Origin: Theobroma cacao
Lineage: Eukaryota; Streptophyta; Magnoliopsida; Malvales; Malvaceae
NCBI RefSeq assembly: GCF_000208745.1
Contig: NC_030854.1
Location: forward strand, 27,659,273 to 27,723,272
Direction: 5' to 3'
DNA: 64,000 nt
A program made the translations under genes and the position numbers. Positions 33,970 to 44,667 of this stretch are shown one piece after another. The notes under the pieces are model-generated. The model searched no databases, had not been told where the DNA came from, and was given only the letters and a program-made list of their open reading frames with translations. The first letter of the stretch is position 1. Every line of letters begins with the position of its first letter.

Positions 33970-34808
33970 GCTTGTTTGACCTAACTTTTTTTTTAACTTA
34001 AAAGTTATTATAAAGCTCTTATGAAAAATAATAGCTTTTAAAATTAAGCTTAAGTTATTTGGTAAACTGTTTAATAAAGTAAATTATATAAGCTATAACT
34101 TTTGTTAAAATTACTATAAAAAGTATTCATGCTATCTTTAACACCTAACAAACTATAACAGAATGCTTCAAGTTTATATATGATTTCAGATGTTAAAATC
34201 TAATAAATCAATAAAGAAATGGAACAACTCTCAAACTTATATAGTAGCAATAATATTATATTTTTGTTGATCTAGTAAACAATCAGAATATGATGCTTAA
34301 ATTCATAAAAAAAAAAAAGAGAAAGAAGAGGAAATGGTGTATTTGACATTAAAATTTTTTTTGGTGAAAATGAAAGAAAACTTTTAAATAGTATTTGAAT
34401 GTATTTTTGAATTTCAGATTTTATTTTCTTTTAATCTTTCTAAGAACAAAAAAATTCTAAATTTTGCTATTATGTTGCTGGGTCTTCTGTTTTTTTTTCT
34501 AGTAGTTTTTGTAAAGAAAGGCAGAGGAGAGGAAGATCACGATTTGCGTTGGAGAATGGTGATTTGCAGAGGGAAGGAGAAGAAAGGAAGATTGATTGAG
34601 AGCTAGGTATTTCATAAAAAATTGATGCGTTTTAAAAGAAGAAAAGAGAAAGCTCTTCCTTAGAGCTTTTCTTATAAGCTCTTTTTTTTAAAATTTTATT
34701 CTTTAAACAAAGCTGCTTTTTCCTAAAGAGCTTTCTCAAAAATAATGTTTTGCTTGACTTTTACTTTTATGAGGTAGATAAGTTAAAAAAAAGTCAAGCT
34801 AAACAGGC
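33970..34808. mobile_element. hAT-like MITE in the LTR element
   Basis: Imperfect terminal inverted repeats: left GCTTGTTTGACCTAAC, then T-run and AACTTA; right (reverse complement) GCCTGTTTAGCTTGAC, then T-run and AACTTA. The interior is AT-rich with repeated AGCTTTT/AAAAGCT pieces and no ORF. It is colinear in part with the truncated copy at 17890-18143. An 8 bp target duplication was not clear. Confidence 0.55.
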
Positions 34809-37049
34809 ACTAAAAATAATTTAAGCATATTAACCATAAAATCACTCCATTTTAGATTCATGGTTGCACTCTTGGATTAATTATAATTATAAGAAAGAAT
34901 TCAATACTTGATATTAATTATTCGTTGTCCAATTGCAAACTTTATATTGTAAACCCTCATAACCATCTAATGACAAAAGGTGAGATTATTATTTACTTTT
35001 TATGTCAATTTTGTCTTTTAGTCTCAAATTTCTTCCAATTAGTGATTTAATACTCTAGATCTAATCTGTTGAGTATCTAGATATGATGAATAGCTAATTC
35101 ATCAATCCGCTAGGCCTAAATTAATCACTAATCTTCCTAAAATCACTAGAAGTGATGTTAATGCTATGAACTCTATTATTTGGATATATGTTCCTAGATG
35201 TTCGTCTTGGTTATAATCCCAAAATACATAGTCTAGATCAATGCTTTATGATGATCATGTTCATGGTAAATCAAATATTATAAGGAGATTAAGCACAAGT
35301 CTACTATCCATCAGGATTTCTATTCTACTATAAACAAATGCATAAGTGTAAGATCAAGATTTAAGTAACAGTTAAATTTAAATTTGATTTTCACATGATT
35401 CTAGTTCATGTTATAGTGTCATTATTTGAGTTAATCATTTCGATGATTTGAGACTCATTATTCCCTTGAAGTGAATCACATTCATTTACTTAAAACAAAC
35501 TCTTGGTCTTATTATGTTAGTTAAAATCCTACTACGCAAGTATACATATCAAATAGATAGTATATAAACAAGCAGAGTATCGATCCCACAGGGAATTGAT
35601 CTAAAATTTTACTAAGTACTAAAATTAAAACAAATTAATTTTATCCAAACACTCAAAATTAATTGATTAACTAAAACTAATTAACAAAAATTTAAACCAA
35701 CAAGAAAAAATCAAAATAATAATAACTTAAGAAAGTATCAAATCAAACAATCCTAGGATTATAATATCCCTCACACTTCATCTAAATCTTACCTATCTTC
35801 CTTAACTGATTTCAATGAGTTAAACTGCTAACTTAGAGTCCTAAATTATATATAAGGGTCTCTCAACTCATCTTATAAAAATATTTATTTTAACCAAAAT
35901 ACTATATCCCTATGTGAATTGAAATTAAAATAAATTCATTAAATTCAAGCTCTAATCTGGCTACATATGGCCTATAGGTATATCCCTATTCTATATGCAA
36001 ATCAATTAATATGATCATATGCTATCCCAATTTTAATCTACACTAAACTCCCTTTCCCAAGTTTGTTTAGATTCCTAAATCAATTTAATTGATGGCCAAA
36101 CAATTAAAAGTATTAAGAACAAATTAGAATAAACAATTCAATTCTCATTGAAGATAAGTAAGAAGAGATTAAAAATCTAGATTACATGTGAGTTCAATTA
36201 CAATCCTAGAAAAAGAAATTTAGCTACTCATAATTGCAAAGACAATAACATTGTATAAAATTCAACCATTGAAAGTAACAAGAAAAATAAAAGCCAAGGA
36301 AGAAAATAAAACAATATTTGCCGCCTTGATCTCCAAGTTTCAGCCTTAACTCCTAGCTTATTGAATCTCTCAAAAGTTGTCTCCCCTAATGTTCTTCAAA
36401 CTATCCTATTTATACTAATAACTTAACCTATACTTCCTTAAGTTGAACTAGGGTTTAATTGGGCTTAAAAGTGTAATGAGAGGCCCAAAAATCAACTGTT
36501 AGTCGTTACAAATTTTCATTCCCGATACAGTACATCTAGCCATTTTTTGACATGATTTTCTCTATCTTCAAAGCAGAATTAGGTAAAGTGATCTCATGAA
36601 AGTTGTAGCTCTATCTCCTAGCTTTCCAATGGTCTAAGAATCGCATCATTTGGAGTTTTGTAGCATGAGTTATGGCCAAAACACTGAAGTATATGCAAGC
36701 AAACTTTGGGTCTTTCAACACCTTACTTTTCAAAATTAAGTCCAACTCTTTTAGTTCCTATGAAAAATATAAAAACTAATAAAGAATAACCAAATTAAAA
36801 AGCATAACATAAAATTAAAATACATCACTAAAATTATAAACTAATTATAAAAATAATTAGAAATAAATAAATTATAATTGAAAATTGAGGATTTAGCTAA
36901 TATTTAATAACAAAATTGGACTAAAATAATTCTATAAAATAGAATTATCATATTATCAAAATGAACTTTCATTACAAATTCAATGAAATTAAGCATGAGA
37001 ATATTCTTACTTTCCAAGGCGCCATATTCTCAAAATTCCTAACAGGAAG

Positions 37050-40000
37050 TGGTGCTTGCTAATGCTAAATTAGAGAATGAGCATATGAGGAATAAGTGTT
37101 AATTGTATTTGTGGGTCGGTGGGGTGGTGTTTTATTTTTTAATGAATTTGTCAACTTGAAATGTTAGAGAGTTGTGTAGGCGGAAAAGAAGAGCGATCAG
37201 AAAATTAATTTAACAAGTTAAGCCATATGTGGTGTTTATTCCAAAAACAAAGTTAAAAAGATATTTGAAGAACTTGTTTGAGTCAATTTGGAGTAGTGAT
37301 CAAGTTACCAGTTTATTTATGGAATCGGATGATAAGTTAGGTGGGTTAATTTTGATGTGGCATGAGGATTATTTTAGTGTGGAGGATCATTTATGTCATA
37401 AGAACTATATATTGGCAATGGACAAGGTACAAGGTTTCTCTCTCTTGTGTGGATTTTTTAACATATATACTTTTTTTCATAAGGTAGGGAAGATACTTTT
37501 TTGGGATGAATTATTGCAGATAATGGGTAGGTATGATATTTGGTGGTGCATGGGTGGGGATTTTAATTACGTTTGTGGTGATGATGAGAGAATAGGTAGG
37601 ATTGATGCAGCTCGTTTTACTATTGATTTTATTGACTTCATACATAATGCGAGATTGGTGGACTTACCTATGTCCAAAGATAGATTTACTTGGAGTAGTG
37701 GAAGAGAAGAGGCTACTTTCTGTAAACTTGATAAGTTCTTGATTGATACTGATTAGATGGCAAGGTATAATGATATGTTATAGTAGTGTCTTCCTAATTC
37801 TCTCTTAGATCACAACTTGGTTTTGTTAAGAGGTAAGAGTCTTAACTGGGACCCAAAACCTTTCCAAATTTTTAACTTCTAGCTTGAAAATAATTCTTTT
37901 AAGGAATTAATTAAGAATAATTAAGAGAGTGCAAATGCAAGGGATCCTAGATAACAAGCATTATGGAAAGGTCTAAAAAATCTAAAATCATTGATTTCTG
38001 AGTGGAATAAGAGGCAGTATGGTGATATTTCACAAAAGATTGAAAATTTAGAAGTTGAGATACAAGAATTAGAAATGCAATGGCAGCAAGATGGGGTGGA
38101 AAGTGGGGTAAAGGAGGATGTTATGAGAAAGCGCATAGAGTTATGGTTGTTATACAGAGATGAGGAATGTAAGTGGAAGCAATTATCTTGGGCTAAATGG
38201 GTTGTGGAGGGTGATAAAAATACTAAATATTTTCATGCTATGGTGTCTGTAAGGAAGAGATCTAACAGTGTGAAGAATATAATGGTGAATAATGAGACAG
38301 TTAATTATCCAAGACAAATAAGAAATGAGATCATAAAACATTTTGGAAAGTTGTATGCAACTAGGTGTGTTATTAGGTTGTCTAATTGGAATTGTGGCGT
38401 GAATGAGTTATTTGGGCAATCTAGGGATGAGTTGGAAAAACCTTTCACTGATAAGGAGGTATGGGGATTTATTCAGGATTGTGATAAAAATAGGGCTCTA
38501 GGTCCCGATGGATTTAACTTCAATTTTCTAAAAGATTAATGGGTAGTAATTAAAAATGAGGTAATGCACTTTGTTTCATCTTTTTATAATTCTGGAAGAC
38601 CTAGACACGGAGTCAATGAAAGCTTTATCACAATGCTCCCTAAGAAGAAAAATCCACAAATGACAAGTGAATATAGACCCAATAGTCTTATGGGTAGTGT
38701 CTACAAAATTGTTTCCAAGCTATTAGCAAATCGATTGAGAAATGTTATTGGGGAAGTTGTTAGTGAGTCTTAATTTGCTTTTATAGCTAGAAGACAACTC
38801 TGGACTTAGCTTTAATAGCTAATGAAGTGGTTGATATGTTGTCCAAAAGTAAGGAAGGGGGGCTATTTTTGAAGGTTGATTTTGAGAAAGCTTATGATAA
38901 TGTTAACTAGAAATTCTTGGAGTTTTCTATGAGGAAGATGGGGTTTGGTGTTAAATGGATTAAATGGGTGATGAAATGTGTCTTTATTGCATATATTTCT
39001 GTTCTTGTTAATGGGTTTTCAACAAAGCCAATAAAATTACAGAAAGGGTTAAGGCAAGGCTACCCTTTGTCACCATTTTTGTTTAATATTGTGGTTAAAA
39101 TATTTAGTAATATGTTGTATTGGGCTAAGAGAAAAAATAATTATAGTGGGATTTTAGTTAGTGGTGGAGGGCCCTCTTTAACCCATCTCCAATTTGCAAA
39201 TGACACTCTTTTGTTTTTCTCAATCAAAGCTGGAAGATCTTTTAGATTTAAAAAGAATTCTATGTTGTTTTCAATTGGTGTTTGGTTTAAAGATTAACTT
39301 CCAAAAGAGTAGTTTGTTTTCGATTGGGATTGATAAAGAAATTATGGCGAATTGGGCATCTGTTATTCACTGCAAATGTGAGATGTTACCTTTAATTTAA
39401 CTAGGGCCGCCGTTAAATGGTAATCAACCTTCAATTGAACTTTAGCGATCTTTAATTGATTGGTTGAAAACTAAACGAGGAGGGTGGAAATTGAAATTGC
39501 TTTCTAGAGGTGGTAAAGTTACTCTCTTGAAAGTAGTGATTAATAGTATGTTGATCTTTTTAATGTCCTTATTCCAAATTCTAGTTAAAGTTAAAATGGA
39601 GTTAGATTCGATCCCAAAAAGGTTTTTATGGGAGTTTTCTAATGGTAGTAGAGGTGTGCATTAGGTTTCTTAGGAAAATATTTGTTAGAAGAAAGATGAT
39701 AGGGGGTTGGGTATTGTGAATCTTAAGGTTAAGAATAAAAGGCTATTAGCGAAGTGGATCTAGAGGTATGACAATGAACATGATAGTCTTTGGAGACAAG
39801 TGATAGCAGCGAAGAATGACAATGAACCAAGTGCCTGATTACCTAATATTGTTGTTAATTGTAAATGTTCTAATACTGGGAAAAATATTTTATCTCCTCT
39901 ATTGCCTTTTGACAAATTTTTCTTGTAGGTTACTTCTAATTTTGGCATTGTTTTAGGGGATGGTAGTTTGGTTTGATTTTGGCAAGATATGTGGCTTGAG

Positions 40001-41300
40001 GATTTGGTTTTAAGAAGGGAATTCCCTTGATTATTTGCATTAGTTATTAATAAATATGGCAGTCTTTGTGAATACGACATATGGACTGTTCAAGGTTGGC
40101 AATGGAAGATCGAGTTGAGAAGACAACTATTTTGGTGGGAATTTGCTCAATGGACCAAACTATGAAGTTATCTTCGAGAATTTACTCTTGGAAAAAGTTA
40201 TAAGGATGGTTTGGTTTGGAAACCATCTTTAAGTGGTAAGTATTCATCAAAATCTTTCTACAACATTACTCATAGCCAACAATTTGAGGACAGAGTTTTA
40301 TGGAAGAAAATTTAGGTGGGTTTGTTTCGTACAGAGTGGAAATTTCATGTGGCAATTGATGTGGGAGTGTGTTGCAGTGAAATATAAATTATTTCGAAGG
40401 AAGATGCTAGATGTTAGTCAAGCAAATTATGTGATTTACAATCAACAAGTTGAAACAGTTCATTATCTCTTTTTTTTCTTGTGAGGAGGTATGGAAAGTT
40501 TGGGGGATGTGGTGTTTGGTGTGGAATATCAATTGGGTGATTCATGAAAATCCAAGAGTCTACTTCCTTGTTTGGAACTCTTTATGGAATTGTGGTGATA
40601 AGTCTAGGGTATGGACCCTTACGATTTATGTTATTGTATGGTCCATATGGCTTTTTTGTAATGAAATTTTATTTAACAATAAGAAGTGGGATGTGGTACA
40701 ATTATATGATCTTATTAAATTACGAATAACCTTATGGAGTAAAGCAAAGTGACCGAGAATCACAAAGACAATAACGAAGATTTTTAGATGCCTTTTTTCT
40801 GTTTCATTGCCATGGTATGGAAGTATCTCCAAGCAAGTAGTGAATTGGCAGTATCCACAAGCTGATTGGGTCAAATGCAATGTTGATGGGGCGGCACAAG
40901 TGAATTCGAGGCTAGTTGGTATAAGAGGAGTTATGAGAGATAGCTCAAGTAATATTCTTTTGAAATTCTTGAAATGCATAAGACATGAAGATTTGAATTT
41001 AGTTGAAATTCTTGCAATAAAAGAAGCTTTTCAATTGTTTGTTGGCTTAATGAATCTACATTTATAGAATTTTTGGGTAGAAAGTGACTCTCTTAACGTT
41101 GTAAGTTAAGTCAATAATCTAAAGGATGCTCCATGGAGGTTCAGATAGGTTTTATTGCAAGTTGAGAATCTTCATAATGAAATTCACTATTGGAAGGTGA
41201 CACATATAGAGAGGAAAAAGGATAGTATTATAGATGGGTTAGCTAAAGAAAGAGTCTTGACAAACGTTGATTTAATCCAATTGTTGGAGTAATTGGAAAT
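37050..41300 (+). pseudogene. LINE ORF2: endonuclease, reverse transcriptase, RNase H (decayed)
   Basis: Endonuclease: NLRGLCRRKRRAIRKLI lead, then IPKTKL, MGGDFNYV and DRFTWSS (about 37150-37756). Reverse transcriptase: RALGPDGFNF (about 38490), SEYRPNSLMGSVYKI (about 38670), LKVDFEKAYDNVN (about 38872), KGLRQGYPLSPFLFNI (about 39043) and LQFANDTLLFF (about 39190). RNase H: WVKCNVDGAA (about 40867), VEILAIKEAFQLF, WVESDSLNVV and DGLAKER near the end. Many stops and a few frame changes. Two catalytic-motif changes are visible: RQGDPLSP is RQGYPLSP, and the FADD box is FAND at 39193-39204. The ORF ends near 41292. Confidence 0.9.
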
Positions 41301-41309
41301 TATTGTCGG

Positions 41310-43450
41310 AGATTGAATGAATAATAGGAAGGCTAAAAGTAATTATAGTGAAAATTAGTAATTGAAAAATCTTGACGTAAAGTAATAAGAATTAATGTAA
41401 AAATTTATAAAGGTGGAACAAGGATTGTCAAAATATTGACATAAATGTGTGAGATTTAACATAACAAGTCAATCAAGTCAATAAACATAATTTTTGGAGA
41501 AATTAAACATTTAAATTTTTATTCTCGAGTTTAAAGTATGAAACAGTTTATACATTTTAATCTATAAATGAATAATAGTAAGGATAGGAATAATTATAGC
41601 AAAAATTAGAAGTTGAAAGACCTTAATGAAAAATAGTAAGAATTAACGTAAAAAATTATAAAGGTGGAATAAGTATTGTCAAAATATTGACATAAATGTG
41701 TGAGATTTAACATAACAAGTCAATTATGTCAAATAAACATAATTTTTAGATAAATTAAACATTTAAATTTTTATTCTCGAGTTTAAAGTATTTTATATTT
41801 TACAAATTTTAATCTATAAATGAATAATAGTAAGGATAAAAATAATTATAATGAAAATTAATAGCTCAAAAATGTTGACGTAAAGTTGTAAGAATTAATG
41901 TAAAAAATTATAAAATGTAGAATAAGGATTGTCAAAATATTGATTTAAATATGTGAGATTTAACGTAATAAGTCAATTATGATAAATAAATTTAATTTTT
42001 AGGAAAATAAAATATTTAAATTTTTATTCTCTAATTTAAAGTATTTTACGGTTTACAAATTTCAATATATGAATGAATAATAATAAAGATAAAAATAATT
42101 ATAGTGAAAATTAGTAGTTAAAAACCATTAATGTAAAGCAATAAGAATTAATGTAAAAAATTATAAAGGTGGTACAAGGCTTGTTAAAATATTGACGTAA
42201 ATATGTGAGATTGAATATAATAAGTCATTTATGTCAAATAAACATAATTTTAGAGAAAATTAAACATTTAAATTTTATTTTCGAGTTTAAAGTATGTAAC
42301 AACTTACAAATTTTAATCTATAAATAAATAACAGTAAAAATAAAAATAACTATAGTGAAAATTATTAGTTGAAAAATGTTGATATAAAGTAGTAAGAATT
42401 AACATAAAAAATTATAAAAGTTGAATAAGCAGTGTAAAAATTTTGACGTAAATGTGTGAGATATAACATAACAAGTCAATTATGTCAAACAAACATAATT
42501 TTTGGGGAAATTAAAAATTTAAACTTGTATTCTTGAGTTTAATGTATTTTACGGCTGAATAATTTTGATATATGAATGAATAATAATATAGATAAAAATA
42601 ATTATAGTGAAAATTAGTAGTTGAAAAATGCAGACATAAAACAGTAAGAATTAACATAAAAAATTATAAATGTGGAACAAATATTGTTAAAATGTTGACG
42701 TAAATGTGTAAGATTTTATGTAACAGTCAATTAAGTCAAATAAATATAATTTTTGAAAAATTAAACATTTAAATTTTTATTCTTGAGTTTAAAGTATTTA
42801 ACGGTTTACAAATTTTAATATATGAATAAATAATAATAAGGATAAAAATAATTATAGTGAAAATAAATAGTTAAAAAACCTTAATGTAAAATTGTAAGAA
42901 TTAACGTAAAAAATTATAACGATGGAACTAATAATGTCAAAATATTGATATAAATGTGTGAGATTTAACGTAATAAGTCGATTAAGTCAAAATAAATAAA
43001 ATTTTTTGTAAAAATTAAAATTTTTAAAATTTTATTATTAAGCTAAAAGTATTTAGCGGTTTATAAATTTTAATTTATAAATAAATAAAAAAATGATAAA
43101 AATAATTGTAGTTAAAATCATTATTTATTAAACTAAATTTTTATTATAATATTTATTTAAAAATTTCTCAATGGTTAATAGTTTTTTTACTTGAGAATGT
43201 CAAAATATTAATATAAATGTGTGAAATTTAATATAACAAGTTAATTAAGGTAAAATAAATTTAATTTTAGTGAAATTTAAACATTTAAATTTTATTATCG
43301 AGCTAAAAGTATTTATTGGTTTATAAATTTTACTTTTGAAATGAATAATAATAAAAATAAATATTGTTGTTAAAATAATTATTAATTAAACTAAATTTTT
43401 ATAATAATATTTATTTAAATATTTTTTAATGGTTTACATTTTTTATTCAA
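41310..43450. repeat. ~252 bp tandem satellite, right block
   Basis: The marker (A)TGAATAATA(G/A)TAAGGATAAA then AATAATTATAGTGAAAATTA recurs near 41315, 41565, 41815, 42070, 42320, 42573, 42825, 43075 and 43335, so about 8.5 units of about 252 bases. Each unit also has AAGAATTAA(T/C)GTAAAAAATTATAA, TTGTCAAAATATTGAC, AAATGTGTGAGATTTAAC and AAGTCAATTA(T/A)GTCAAATAAA. Units near the LINE are most alike; they diverge to the right. Non-coding. Confidence 0.85.
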
Positions 43451-44667
43451 GAATATAAATGTAAATGATTAATTTTCATAAAAATTTTGTTATTGTATTT
43501 GATAGTTTTTTCCCTGTAATTAACATTTTTTTGTTAGGTCTTTTTTTTAATTTTATTTATTTTGAATTATTTAAGTTATTTTCTTAATTTGTTTGATAGG
43601 TAAACAGGTTGCAATTTTTTTTATTGATCAATGACTGAAAATAAACCCTTTAAATCTAATGAATCTTAGTCGTGGCTTTACATTAAGGTTAATCTTACTG
43701 TAAAATTTGCCAGTTGATGCCATCCTTGAAAGGGTCATTTAATTCTGAAAATTAAGTTGCTCATGTCTGGATAATGTCTAATATGGTCATGCTACTGCCA
43801 TTATGTGGTCTGAACTTGGACATGTTTCTCCGGTTTCGACACGGCTTCTTTCCCGGCGGATATTCTACATTTGAATAGCTTTGTCTTGAATAGGTATGAT
43901 GTGCCTAAGGTTTGGGTGAGGTTATTGGGCTTTTTATTTGGATCCGAACATCCACACATCCGGTGTTTTTATTCTTAGGGGTTATTTTGATTTTTTTTTA
44001 TTTTTTATTGTATTTTGTCTTAATAAGTCGGAAGAATTATCTTTGACATCATGCAATAAAATTACGTAATTTAAAAAAAAGTTTAATTTAAAATTTTAAT
44101 ACATAACATTTAATTTCATATAACATTAATGTTAATGTAACGAGCTTAACATTATCTTTAAATGTTAATATAATACATAGCATTAACATCATTTGATCTT
44201 ATTAAAGTAATTAAATATAATTTTTAATATTAAAAAAATAATTTTACATTTTAACGTAAAGAGTGAGATTAAAATAAAAAATGACATAATATTTAAAATA
44301 AAATGAGTGAGATAATATATTACACATACTATTTAACAGATTTTTTGTTATTTTTTTTAATTTTAGTATAAAATTGGTCTTACAAGAAGATAACGGGGGT
44401 TGAAAGCCAACCCATAGCTGGGCCTAAAGCCAACCCACACAAAAGTAAGTTTACTTGTACTTATTTTCTCCAGATGGCAAAAGTATATATAATAAATAAA
44501 AGTGATTCAAAAAGAGGAAGGGCAAAAGCCAGCGCTTAAACCCCCTTAAAACCCCTACTCTCAACTATCCCTACCGCCGACAACTGTCAATTCTCCCTCG
44601 CCGCCGGTCGCTTTATCAGCTTTCACCTCCCTCACCGTTTCCTTTTATTTAACCGCCAACCACCGCC
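43451..44667 (+). promoter_or_regulatory. NRPA1 upstream region and 5' leader
   Basis: No gene is seen between the satellite and the NRPA1 start. Close to the gene, TGGGCC at 44419-44424 is a site II-type element, with TGGGCT near 43926 further out. AAACCCCCTTAAAACCCCTAC at about 44537-44558 is a degenerate telo-box-like tract. Site II plus telo-box combinations are known from plant ribosome-biogenesis and translation genes. The leader (44575-44667) is C- and T-rich (CTCCCTCGCCGCCGGTCGC). ATG context is CCGCCATGGCC, a strong plant context. Confidence 0.45.

Larger units (their letters stand above)
32805..37044. mobile_element. LTR-type element with 5 bp target duplication, no coding region
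   Basis: Starts TGTTGGAGTAAAATC and ends AAATTCCTAACA (TG..CA), flanked by GGAAG at 32800-32804 and again at 37045-37049, an exact 5 bp target duplication inside the LINE. Over 4.24 kb there is no gag, protease, integrase or reverse transcriptase ORF, so it is a solo LTR or a LARD-like non-autonomous element with its own nested insertions. I could not pair two LTRs by eye. A segment from 35514 (TGTTAGTTAAAATCCTAC .. AGTATCGATCCCACAGGGA) resembles another known class of plant LTR ends and may be a nested element. Confidence 0.7.
15600..41300 (+). mobile_element. LINE (L1-type, RNase H-bearing) split into three pieces
   Basis: Pieces at about 15600-17094, 32073-32804 and 37050-41300 read in the order expected for a plant L1-like element. 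They encode an ORF1 with an RRM-like fold and DUF4283-like region, an ORF1 tail, then endonuclease, reverse transcriptase and RNase H. The gaps are later insertions (a MULE and an LTR-type element). All pieces carry frameshifts and stops, so it is dead. The 3' piece runs directly into satellite DNA without an obvious poly(A) tail. Total LINE sequence is about 6.5 kb, a typical full length. Confidence 0.85.

Noticed and set aside
43480..44400. Further LINE sequence between satellite and NRPA1 (phrases such as YDVPKVWVRLLGF)
   Set aside because: A short stretch near 43880-43960 resembles LINE ORF1 style sequence but is too short and degenerate to annotate.
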